A stretch of 64,000 nucleotides of DNA, from positions 1-64,000 of the forward strand of contig NZ_JAKRYL010000019.1 in the NCBI RefSeq assembly GCF_023555415.1, given 5' to 3'. Shown here piece by piece: positions 27,071 through 34,562 of this stretch. The stretch's first letter is position 1. Each line of letters begins with the position of its first letter. Below the pieces are notes generated by a model. That model was not told the DNA's origin. It did not search any database and saw nothing but the letters and a program-made list of their open reading frames with translations. Source of the DNA: Halalkalibacter alkaliphilus (GTDB lineage Bacteria; Bacillota; Bacilli; Bacillales; Bacillaceae_D). A program made the translations under genes and the position numbers.

Positions 27071-28335
27071 TGAAACAAGTGGTTGTTAGAGAAGCTTACG
27101 ATTGGATATTTTGTGATGAGGAACAACATAATGGTCTTACTCAAATTGAGTGGGACCACCTCCTCCTTTTTTTAGGAGAAAGATACAATCATGAAAACAT
27201 CGTAGAGTATTCTAATCGCAAGCTTCGATTCATTAATCTAGTTGGTGTTATTCAATTAAAAACGGTTAGAATTGAAATTCTACCAAAAATTGATTTGCAT
27301 GTGGAAAATGAAATGCTTAATCGACGAGCGTTATTAAACATGCTCTCCTTGACGAAAAAACTCCCTATTGAAATAGGAGATAAAACTCTAAATCAGTACG
27401 AAAAGGTTGATCTGCTTCACATTTTAGCGAGCTTATATATTGTGGAACTTACCAAGACTCTTCATCGCGGTATTTACCGAGAATATCGTTTAACAGCGGA
27501 GAACATTCCAACATTAAAAGGTAGCTTATTGGTTCCGGATCATATTCGTAAAAATGTACAACGAACCGTACATGCTTTTTGTGAATTTGACGAGCTCACT
27601 CCGAACATCATGGAGAACCAAGTATTAAAAGCAGCAGTTAAGGTTATTTTTCCGTATGTACAACACTCTTCCTTAAAAATCAATTTAATGAATGGACTTG
27701 AACTGTTAGAAGATGTAGATGATGTACATATTCATTCAACTATGTTGGATCAGATGGTACTCAATCGTCAGAATAAGCATTATGAACAAGCACTACAACT
27801 AGCCATCGCCATTTTACAGTCGAATTCGATGAGCAGTGCACAAAATCAACAAATCGGTTTCGCCTTTTTGTTTAAAATGAATGATCTATTTGAAGGCTAT
27901 ATTGGCGAAGTGCTAAAACGAATCTTGTTTCCTACTTCTTATGAAGTTCGGTCACAGCATACAGCGAAAAAACTATTACAAAACATAACCACAGGCCGGG
28001 AAGACATCCTACTAAAACCGGATTTTGTCATAGAAACGAGTGAGGAGGTACCCAAAGTCATCATTGATACTAAATGGAAAAGTGCCTTCGTTAATTATCG
28101 ACGTAATTATAAGCAAAGTGACTTGTACCAAATGTATGCTTACATTACTACTTATAAAACAGCAGAACACTGCATTCTATTGTATCCCAAAATAGAAGAA
28201 GAAGGTCTGCTCCCAAAATGGGAAGTCCCTGGTTCCATTCCCCAGAAGTATATTGAAGTAGAGACGGTTCGATTGGATACGTTTGAGCATACTGTGGAGG
28301 ATTTGGAAGGGATGTTAAGTGGGAGTTTGGGGTGA
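27067..28335 (+). CDS. mcrC: McrC-like nuclease subunit
   Basis: 422 aa, starting in an ATGA overlap with mcrB. The N-terminal part has the McrC beta pattern (NRKLRFINLVGVIQLKTVRI, EILPKID), then TLHRGIYREYRLTAENIPTL, KGSLLVPDHI and EFDELTPNIMENQVLK. The nuclease core near residues 310-345 reads DILLKPDFVIE ... PKVIIDTKWKS, the D...DxK variant of PD-(D/E)XK used by McrC. It should bind the McrB ring and supply the cutting site. Confidence 0.92.
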   Translation: MMKQVVVREAYDWIFCDEEQHNGLTQIEWDHLLLFLGERYNHENIVEYSNRKLRFINLVGVIQLKTVRIEILPKIDLHVENEMLNRRALLNMLSLTKKLPIEIGDKTLNQYEKVDLLHILASLYIVELTKTLHRGIYREYRLTAENIPTLKGSLLVPDHIRKNVQRTVHAFCEFDELTPNIMENQVLKAAVKVIFPYVQHSSLKINLMNGLELLEDVDDVHIHSTMLDQMVLNRQNKHYEQALQLAIAILQSNSMSSAQNQQIGFAFLFKMNDLFEGYIGEVLKRILFPTSYEVRSQHTAKKLLQNITTGREDILLKPDFVIETSEEVPKVIIDTKWKSAFVNYRRNYKQSDLYQMYAYITTYKTAEHCILLYPKIEEEGLLPKWEVPGSIPQKYIEVETVRLDTFEHTVEDLEGMLSGSLG

Positions 28336-28354
28336 AGGACTGAGATTGACAAAT

Positions 28355-28375
28355 AGGGTGTACCAAAAATGGTAC
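28355..28375. repeat. GGGTGTAC palindrome, copy 3 (half)
   Basis: AGGGTGTACCAAAAATGGTAC identical to copy 4 at 29645 over 21 bases; the outer right arm (ACCCT) is missing. It lies 19 bases after the mcrC stop. Confidence 0.65.
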
Positions 28376-28506
28376 GTTAAAATTCATTTATATTTTCGAA
28401 TGATTAGGTGAAGAATACGGGGAAATGAGTTTAGTGTTTAGTCGGAAAATATTTAAATCACCTTTAAGAAACATAGATAATCACACAACAGTAAGTAGGT
28501 GAGAAG

Positions 28507-29565
28507 GTGAGCAGCATCAACATAAATAATTTTCATGAACGAGAACTTCATCCTTTTTTAAATTATTATTTACACCACAGTTTGGGGATCGCTGCAAAAA
28601 CAATCTACCAAGAGAGATCTATCAACACCACAAAAGGTGAAAATGAGTGGATTCATCCTGATATGGTTGGTTATAGTATCACAACGTCTAATTGGAGCGA
28701 AAAAGTGGTATCCTTGGCGGAACAGTATAATATGCCTAAGGTCATCCTTTTCTCATTCGAATTGAAAAAGGAAATAACAATGTCTAACCTCAGAGAAGTT
28801 TTCTTTCAGGCGGTATCTAATTCAAGTTGGGCTAATGAAGGTTATTTAGTAGCTGCGGACATAAATACAGAAAATAAGAAATTAATGGAGAAGATGAAGC
28901 GACTATCTAACTCTTTTGGTATCGGAATTATCAAGCTAAATATAGAAGATCCGAAGTTTTCGGTTATCCTTTCAAGTGCGAAACGTAGAGAGGAAATAGA
29001 TGGAGATACAGTTAATAACTTGTTTGAGATTAATAAAGATTTTAAGGACTTTTTACTAGATGTAGAAAGTGGAGTAAAGATCAATAGGATAGTTCACTAC
29101 AATCTAGATGAGGTAAGAACATTGTCCGAATTAAAGGATGTGATCGTTAGTGGTGAAGAGCACGATGTCGTTACTGACAATATCAATCAAGAAGAATGTA
29201 GTTTGAATGAACAGATAGAAATAATGGACTGGTCCTCAAACGTGACAGGTAAAAAGCCAAAAAGGATCGTCATCTATGACCAAGAATATGAAGCAACTAG
29301 TTGGAAGGGCATATATATTAGCTTTTGCCAATTTCTTTGTAGTAAGAAATTGGAACAGTTTAAAAAGACAAAACTAAAAGGAAAGAAAAGAGATTACTTC
29401 TCTACAAGTGATAAGGAGTTGCGTGTAGCGTATTATCTTGAGGAAGCTGAATTATATATGGAAGTAAACCTAAGTGCACAATCCATTCTTAATAATATAA
29501 AAGCATTGATGGAGGAATTCCGGATGGATCAGCAAAATGTTAAGATCATTCTTGAAAAAGGTTGA
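28507..29565 (+). CDS. Restriction-endonuclease-like protein next to McrBC
   Basis: GTG start behind AGGTGAG; 352 aa. The N-terminal domain NNFHERELHPFLNYYLHHSL, followed by GENEWIHPDMVGY (about 45-55) and KVILFSFELKKEITMSNLRE (about 79-98), gives a D...ExK arrangement typical of COG2958-type restriction-like proteins. Then come FFQAVSNSSWANEGYLVAA and GIGIIKLN, as in that group. The C-terminal 100 residues (AYYLEEAELYMEVNLSAQSI) look like a separate alpha/beta module. It may be an extra effector of the McrBC island or an independent restriction enzyme. Confidence 0.75.
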   Translation: MSSININNFHERELHPFLNYYLHHSLGIAAKTIYQERSINTTKGENEWIHPDMVGYSITTSNWSEKVVSLAEQYNMPKVILFSFELKKEITMSNLREVFFQAVSNSSWANEGYLVAADINTENKKLMEKMKRLSNSFGIGIIKLNIEDPKFSVILSSAKRREEIDGDTVNNLFEINKDFKDFLLDVESGVKINRIVHYNLDEVRTLSELKDVIVSGEEHDVVTDNINQEECSLNEQIEIMDWSSNVTGKKPKRIVIYDQEYEATSWKGIYISFCQFLCSKKLEQFKKTKLKGKKRDYFSTSDKELRVAYYLEEAELYMEVNLSAQSILNNIKALMEEFRMDQQNVKIILEKG

Positions 29566-29644
29566 AATTACTTTGCGATATTTAACCTTTTTCAAGTTAT
29601 TCTTTAAAATAAGTTGAAACTAAAATAAAAATCAAACAGAGAAT

Positions 29645-29665
29645 AGGGTGTACCAAAAATGGTAC
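29645..29665. repeat. GGGTGTAC palindrome, copy 4 (half)
   Basis: The same 21 bases as copy 3. Its right edge coincides with the broken end of the mrr relic. Confidence 0.65.
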
Positions 29666-29815
29666 GGTTTTGTTGCGACTATTTCTTGAACGGCAGATAC
29701 TCCGATGTTTGAACTGTAACGTTTAACTACAACTGTCTTAACGCCATTCTTACTAATTACGAGATCAGCACCGTAGCCTCCCGAACCTTTTGTCACTTTT
29801 GGCTTAGGTGCCTGT
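29664..29815 (-). pseudogene. Relic of an Mrr-like restriction endonuclease
   Basis: The minus strand reads PKVTKGSGGYGADLVISKNG, then VKTVVVKRYSSNIGVSAVQE and IVATKP. This is the Mrr catalytic block (GGxGADLxIxxxG...VVxQxKRYSxxVGxxAVQE) with the usual Gln before the catalytic Lys missing. Both ends are lost. One edge abuts the GGGTGTAC repeat and the other a GGTGCCTGTCA word. Confidence 0.7.
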
Positions 29816-30351
29816 CATAACTTCTCGAAGTATGTCGAAATCATATCAACAAAATATGAGTGGTGACAGTATGGTATGTCAATTAGTTTTATTGATATTT
29901 TAGATACAAAATAAACTCATGAGATATTTTACAAAAAATGCCAATGAACAACCAGCAGAAAGCTTTATGGATGAGTCTCACTCTTCTTGGACTTGAAAAG
30001 AACACTACCTCGTAAACATCAGAGGAAAGCCTATATAGCTTTAGGTAATTAGTTCATTCGTAATGCCTTTTACGTTCTCGAAGCTTATCATAATATGAAC
30101 GAAGGTCCTTATTCTGTCTGGCTAAACACTTTCCAATTGTATAAATAATAAACGAAGATGCTTATTTCCCTGCTTCGAAATTTTCCGTATCTAGCCCCTA
30201 AGCTTAAATGAAAGTGTATAATGTCCAATATTTATACATAATTACATTGTTTAACAACTGATTATATTAGGGTCCTATTCTAAATATGAAAAAGCTGGAA
30301 TAGGAACCTTTTCTGAGTTAGAAAACATCATAATAATATGGTAAATGAACC
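29816..30351. other. Intergenic region without supported gene
   Basis: 536 AT-rich bases. No continuous frame, tRNA or clear terminator was found. A TCCTATTCTAAATATG.AAAAAGCTGGAATAGGA inverted repeat at about 30271-30307 could terminate comK transcription from the minus strand. Confidence 0.4.
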
Positions 30352-30849
30352 TTAAGCTCCAAGCTGTGGTGGCTTATTTTCTGGGTGTTTAGAGAAGCGA
30401 ACAATACAGTATGCTGTCCGGTGCATTTGTTTTTCAAGGGAAGGGTAGGAAATAGATAGTGGTAATTCTTTATAATTTTTGAAAGAGATGATAGTTTGAC
30501 TAGGTTCATGCGCATTAACTCTTATGGATCTAATGTGATGATAAAAAATCCAAGAACACTCGTGCAATTTGGGCGAATGAGTTGGGAAAGCAAAGATTTG
30601 GTCAAGTGGATTAACTGGGATGGGAACTTTACTTTGAACTCCTAACTTATGTATTACAGCTTTTCTTCTACCGGCGTAATCGGCTCCGCCTTCTAAACAA
30701 GCTTCTTTAATAAGTTGCATAGGGGTTTGTTTAACATAGTATTCTTGGTCGCGTTCTAATACAATGGTATAGTAATCTGAGTGATATGCGGGCAATAATG
30801 CAATAGTATCTCTGTTAATCTCATAATCCTTAATTACTTGTTTGTTCAT
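30352..30849 (-). CDS. comK: ComK-type competence regulator lacking the usual C-terminal tail
   Basis: The ATG at 30849 (minus strand) has AAAGGAG nine bases upstream; product 165 aa. It follows ComK along its length: YEINRDTIALLP, YYVKQTPMQLIKEACLEGGA, DYAGRRKAVIHKL, PIPVNPLDQIFAFPTHSP, CSWIFYHHI, ELPLSISYPSLEKQMHRTAY. ComK activates DNA-uptake genes. B. subtilis ComK is 192 aa, and its end carries the MecA-binding FMLYPK motif. Here the protein stops at PPQLGA and lacks that segment. It may be a second, degradation-resistant or non-activating ComK. It lies next to a tRNA fragment, not in a usual setting. Confidence 0.85.
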   Translation of the reverse strand: MNKQVIKDYEINRDTIALLPAYHSDYYTIVLERDQEYYVKQTPMQLIKEACLEGGADYAGRRKAVIHKLGVQSKVPIPVNPLDQIFAFPTHSPKLHECSWIFYHHIRSIRVNAHEPSQTIISFKNYKELPLSISYPSLEKQMHRTAYCIVRFSKHPENKPPQLGA

Positions 30850-31067
30850 GGACAATCTCTCCTTTATTCTAAAAATATAACCTTAATCTTAAATTCCTCC
30901 CTTTCTTTGAACTTATTATTAGAATATATAAAAAGTATAATTACAGTCAATTTTTTGGGTAGAAATACTTACATAAAAATACCCATTTTAAAAGTGGGCT
31001 TATTTACTGCACTAGTAATAAGTGATTTGACAATAACAAACTAGTCTAAAGAATGATAATGTAAAAG

Positions 31068-31147
31068 GTTTTGGTGATTGGCAGACACGCACGACTCAAA
31101 ATCGTGTTCCTTCTGGAGTGTCGGTTCGACCCCGACCACCGGTACCA
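31068..31147 (+). tRNA. tRNA-Leu(CAA) 3' fragment / pseudo-tRNA, candidate attachment site
   Basis: From TTGGCAGACACGC onward the sequence is a tRNA-Leu: anticodon arm CACGA-CTCAAAA-TCGTG (anticodon CAA), a long variable arm, T-arm GTCGG-TTCGACC-CCGAC, acceptor CACCGGT, A and encoded CCA (31145-31147). The 5' acceptor strand should be ACCGGTG but the bases there are AAGGTTT-like and cannot pair, and the D-loop is short. So only the 3' part is intact, as left by an element that integrates into a tRNA 3' end. No integrase is in the window. Confidence 0.75.
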
Positions 31148-31181
31148 TTACATAAAGTTAGGTTAAGTTAAAACAGATTAT

Positions 31182-31224
31182 AAACTCAGAAGTGTTGATA
31201 AATCAACGTTTCTGAGTTTTTTGT
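31182..31224 (+). terminator. Terminator behind the tRNA fragment
   Basis: AACTCAGAA...TTCTGAGTT with an inner GTTGAT/ATCAAC stem, followed by a TTTTTTG tract. Confidence 0.85.
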
Positions 31225-31510
31225 TTTTTAGAGAATAAGCTAGAAACAGATAGAACGCGATTTTTTTACACGGAATACAGTTAATTTTAGCTGTATATTT
31301 ACCTATTTTCTAGGAAGAAAATGTAGGTATATAGTAAAACACTCCTGTTTAATTATCTTAATATATTTTCGGGGATTAAAATGGTGTAACTAACAATTAC
31401 TGAAATTCTGTTGTGTTTTTAAAGAAAGTCTTGACTAATATATTTGGTAGTTATATATTATAATATTACCCTTTAGAGGTAATTAATTCCGATTTTCTGG
31501 GAGGGTGTTA
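31225..31510. other. Intergenic region before the small membrane operon
   Basis: AT-rich, no gene supported apart from the promoter at 31431. GAGGGTG at 31501 is the ribosome binding site for the ORF at 31511. Confidence 0.4.
31431..31459 (+). promoter_or_regulatory. Likely sigma-A promoter
   Basis: TTGACT (31431-31436), 17 bases, TATATT (31454-31459), about 50 bases upstream of the 47-aa reading frame. Confidence 0.55.
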
Positions 31511-31654
31511 ATGAATATGAAAAATGTAAAGAAAAACCTATTAAAGTCGATTGTGTTACTTACTTTTGAAGTTGATGGTGTATCTGTAGAAGGGAATGCA
31601 ACTGTGTATAAGCTCACTCATTCAATATTTTCCATACCTTTTTATGTGAAATGA
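31511..31654 (+). CDS. 47-aa small protein
   Basis: ATG at 31511 with GGGAGGGTG upstream. It starts MNMKNVKKNLLKSIVLLTF and ends SIFSIPFYVK. The basic start followed by a short hydrophobic run could be a weak membrane or leader signal. It lies downstream of a promoter and upstream of a leader-hairpin ORF and two membrane proteins. It might be a peptide-precursor-like product, but there is no family match, so this is inference only. Confidence 0.45.
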   Translation: MNMKNVKKNLLKSIVLLTFEVDGVSVEGNATVYKLTHSIFSIPFYVK

Positions 31655-31748
31655 GGAAGGGAAGGGTTAGAACTATTTCAAGGGGAAGACCATCTTCTTA
31701 CTTCTACTCACTTCTGTAATTTATTATTACAGAAAGGAGAGTTAATAT

Positions 31749-31874
31749 ATGCTAAAAAATAAATTAGAGAATTTTAGAATGTTAACCAACCTGTCTCTTT
31801 TGTCTACTACTAAGTTTAATTTTGGTATTAGACAAAAGAGACAGGTAATTATATTTATGGGGAGAATCCAATGA
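31749..31874 (+). CDS. 41-aa leader-type ORF containing a strong hairpin
   Basis: The ATG at 31749 has AGAAAGGAG at a good distance. The frame (MLKNKLENFRMLTNLSLLST...) runs across both arms of an 18-bp perfect inverted repeat and ends with a TGA that overlaps the ATG of the next gene (ATGA at 31871). This is the layout of a leader peptide whose translation would open the hairpin and couple to the downstream gene. No family is known. Confidence 0.45.
   Translation: MLKNKLENFRMLTNLSLLSTTKFNFGIRQKRQVIIFMGRIQ
31789..31846. repeat. 18-bp perfect inverted repeat (leader hairpin)
   Basis: ACCTGTCTCTTTTGTCTA (31789-31806) and its exact complement TAGACAAAAGAGACAGGT (31829-31846) around a 22-base loop. 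There is no T-run after it, so it is not a standard terminator. Confidence 0.8.
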
Positions 31875-32332
31875 GACTTGACATTGTTGAATTTTCGAAA
31901 AGGTGCATATCTTTAGTTTTAGTAGTAATTGTACTTGATGAGATGCTCTCGAAAACTTTTCTATCTAATTCTAATATGGCATTAAACTTACTTTATATCT
32001 TTTCTATTTTGTCTTTAAGCATAATTACTGTTGCACTTCTTTTTAAGAGAGTAAAAAGAATAGAACAAAATAGTATTAATTGTGAATTAGAAGAACCGAT
32101 ACCTAGTAGTGATGAAGAGGTGATCGAGAGGATAGCTTATGCAATAACGAATTTCATTTATCTAGGGGTATATACGATTGCGCAATATTTCATTATTAAA
32201 TATGCATTTCCCGACTTTACTGATTTTTCACTTGGGAATACGCCATTATTTATTCCGTTAATATTAGGGAATTCATGTATTATGACAAAAATCTCATATG
32301 AGTATAGTAAGTACATGAAATTCAACTTATAA
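31871..32332 (+). CDS. 153-aa membrane protein
   Basis: GGGGAGA precedes the ATG. Four hydrophobic segments are visible: CISLVLVVIVLDEML, LLYIFSILSLSIITVALLF, ITNFIYLGVYTIAQYFII and TPLFIPLILGNSCIM, with a charged loop at about 60-80. No family is recognised. It is translationally coupled to the leader ORF and lies 29 bases before another membrane protein, so the pair may form a membrane complex. Confidence 0.65.
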   Translation: MRLDIVEFSKRCISLVLVVIVLDEMLSKTFLSNSNMALNLLYIFSILSLSIITVALLFKRVKRIEQNSINCELEEPIPSSDEEVIERIAYAITNFIYLGVYTIAQYFIIKYAFPDFTDFSLGNTPLFIPLILGNSCIMTKISYEYSKYMKFNL

Positions 32333-32361
32333 ATTATGGTTGTAGCAAAGGGAGGTTAATC

Positions 32362-32592
32362 ATGTACACTCCAGAAATACCTTCTTATATCTTTGGTGTC
32401 ATTGGAATTTATGTTTGGGTTTTAATAGCGAAACAGGGACTACCTGTTGAAATAGCAAAGAGAGGAATTTTTGCGCAGACATTTTATTATCACATTATTA
32501 GCTTTGTTTTTGCGTACTTAGTTTTGCTAACAGGTGTTGCACTATTAGTTAAAACTAGCTTAATTGAAGTTAGTGATTTAATTAGATGGTAG
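32362..32592 (+). CDS. 76-aa two-helix membrane protein
   Basis: ATG behind GGGAGGTT. Two hydrophobic segments: YIFGVIGIYVWVLIA (about 9-23) and ISFVFAYLVLLTGVALLV (about 46-63). Small size and position suggest a partner of the preceding membrane protein. Family not recognised. Confidence 0.6.
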   Translation: MYTPEIPSYIFGVIGIYVWVLIAKQGLPVEIAKRGIFAQTFYYHIISFVFAYLVLLTGVALLVKTSLIEVSDLIRW

Positions 32593-32982
32593 AGCGCCAG
32601 ATAAGTGTTCGAAGTGACAATTGCTTATCAGCGAATTGCTCCTTTTATATATTATCGATTTGCTTAGGGGGTAAATTATGAATGAGACTCATAAGAGAAA
32701 AATTGTTAATGTTTTGGAAAGGGGATAGACAAGCTCGTAGAATTGTAAGGATCGCTCTTATAGAAGTTGGATATGTATACTTTGAGTACAAATGTTAGCA
32801 AGAGTATGGGGAAATACTATCGTTGTTTAGCTAAAGTTACAGGGCGATTATTGGTTTACAAAACTAATAGGTAATTAAAATAGTTAATTAAATATATAGA
32901 AGAATATTCGAAATAAGCAGTGAATAAAGATGAAAATAAAAGATAACAATAATTAGAAAAACAGGTTAAAGGGTGAGGCAAA
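32593..32982. other. Intergenic region with small uncertain frames
   Basis: Two overlapping short frames start at ATG 32678 (16 codons) and ATG 32682 (38 codons, MRLIREKLLMFWKGDRQARR). TAGGGGG at 32665 could serve either. Neither is convincing. AGATAAG...CTTATCA at 32603-32630 forms a small hairpin. Confidence 0.35.
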
Positions 32983-33579
32983 GTGAATAGTATGATTTTG
33001 ACCAAACTACAAAATGATATTGAAGAATCAGTAGATAGGTATAAATCTATCTTAGCAATCCCCAGAAAGGAAGAATCTTTATTACAAGATCTTGAACTAG
33101 TGTTCAAGTATGTTAAGGATACCCCTGATATGCACATTAATCAATTCAATGAAAAGATTGTCGAAGGTTTTGGAGTTTCCTTTAATACTGCTCGTAATGT
33201 AAGACCAATCTTAGAGAGAGCAAATCTTTTAATGAAAACTCAAGATTCTAAAATCAAATTAACTGCAATGGCTGAGAATTATTTTAAAACGGAAGAAATT
33301 GGTTACTTATCAAAGGGATTTATTTATAACTATTTTGGTTTTTTGGAATTTTTGTATCTTATACAAAAAAATGGACCAAGCCGTAGAAAAGATTTAATTT
33401 CTGAATGGGAAAGCTTGTATGAGAAAGAATACGGTAAAAGAATAACTACAACAAATATAACTCAATTTAGTAGGATTTATATTTATCTTTTAGGTTTAGG
33501 TTTGATAAGGTTGAATAATCGGAAAATAGAATTAAACGATGAACACTATTTGAGTTTAGAGAAAATAGAATATTGGTAA
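32983..33579 (+). CDS. 198-aa probable winged-helix protein
   Basis: GTG at 32983 (GGTGAGG close by) or ATG at 32992; the latter is slightly far from the site. The sequence has two helix-turn-helix-like stretches: INQFNEKIVEGFGVSFNTAR, then RPILERANLLMKTQDSKIKL, and later RRKDLISEWESLYEKEYGK with QFSRIYIYLLGLGLIRLNNR. This resembles the winged-helix repeats of small DNA-binding or restriction-associated proteins. No catalytic motif. Function unknown. Confidence 0.55.
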   Translation: MNSMILTKLQNDIEESVDRYKSILAIPRKEESLLQDLELVFKYVKDTPDMHINQFNEKIVEGFGVSFNTARNVRPILERANLLMKTQDSKIKLTAMAENYFKTEEIGYLSKGFIYNYFGFLEFLYLIQKNGPSRRKDLISEWESLYEKEYGKRITTTNITQFSRIYIYLLGLGLIRLNNRKIELNDEHYLSLEKIEYW

Positions 33580-33749
33580 ACTGTTAATCGTTAGTAATTT
33601 CTCAACTTTCAAGACCAAACTTCTAGTGTTGGGTCTAAGGGAGAAAATAAAATTGGCTCTTAAATAGCCCTAAAATGCAATTTAAATGCAAAATTAGGGT
33701 ATTTACTTTAGCAAAGGCATTTAAGGCCATATATGAGCGATATCATTTA

Positions 33750-34329
33750 TTAAAACCATTTTGTTAAATCTTCATCACCATGAGGGTCTTTAGTTTTAGT
33801 TAGACCGTTTTTAAGGTAATTACCTAACAACAAAAATGAACACCGTAATTCATTAAGTTCTAGTAAAAATTGATATGAGGCTACTTCGCCAGAATGAAGA
33901 GTATTATGGCCTAATTTATAGATCGGCGCTTTTTTCCATTCCTCATAGTTCACCAAAAACAATGTAATTCCCATCTTCTTTGTCCCAAATGTCAAAAGTA
34001 CTCTATTCCTCTTCAGTAATTCTTCCATCCATGCTCTTGATAAAACTAATAAATTTAAACGTCTTTCATAATCAGAAGTATTTTCAGCAATTTTTTTAAA
34101 AGTTGTGAGGCTTTTTCATCGAGTATTTTTTTTTTAGGAACAATAACTCCCCAATTTTTCCTCTAAAAGTAAAGTGCTGTTTTCCTTTTTTAAGTAACTG
34201 CTGCCTGCTTTTATTTGTATTTGCAATAAGTCTACCAGTTACAAACTCATCGTCAACTACTTCCATATAACCATCAATCCCGTAATCTTGAGTTGGTTGT
34301 TCTCTAAAAATCGACCCTAATTCCTCCAT
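33750..34329 (-). pseudogene. Broken DUF4365-type gene
   Basis: The minus-strand ORF at 34329 begins MEELGSIFREQPTQDYGIDG and continues YMEVVDDEFVTGRLIA, the DUF4365 start (DYGIDGxxE, TGRxIA). After a short scrambled stretch the remainder is in another frame: KASQLLKKIAENTSDYERRL, SRAWMEELLKRN and YKLGHNTLHSGEVASYQFLL. The central catalytic block is missing, so there has been a deletion plus a frameshift. DUF4365 proteins are nuclease-like and common in defence loci. Confidence 0.6.
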
Positions 34330-34562
34330 AACCTATCTCTCTACATGTTTACACTTTTACTACCTTTGTTACGATCGACCCTTGGAAAAGTCATAGTTGT
34401 CTCCTCAAAACGTCAATTTTATTAGTGAAATTATAGCATTCTACTTTCTAAACTGAGCAATTTATTAATACAATAGAAAAATGTTTATGTCGTTTTAAGT
34501 AGATGATATAATCGAAATAGTAAAATGAAAACGATGCGGTGATGCGTAAATGAGGTGGAAAA
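34330..34562. other. Upstream region of the methyltransferase operon
   Basis: AT-rich. TATAAT-like words at about 34505 precede the ATG at 34563 (site GAGGTGG). No gene supported. Confidence 0.4.

Noticed and set aside
18220-29665. CRISPR array from the repeated GTACCAAAAATGGTAC word
   Set aside because: Copies are kilobases apart with no regular spacing and no cas genes; they are dispersed palindromes.
31068-31147. Complete functional tRNA-Leu
   Set aside because: The 5' acceptor strand does not pair with CACCGGT and the D-arm is short; only the 3' part is intact.
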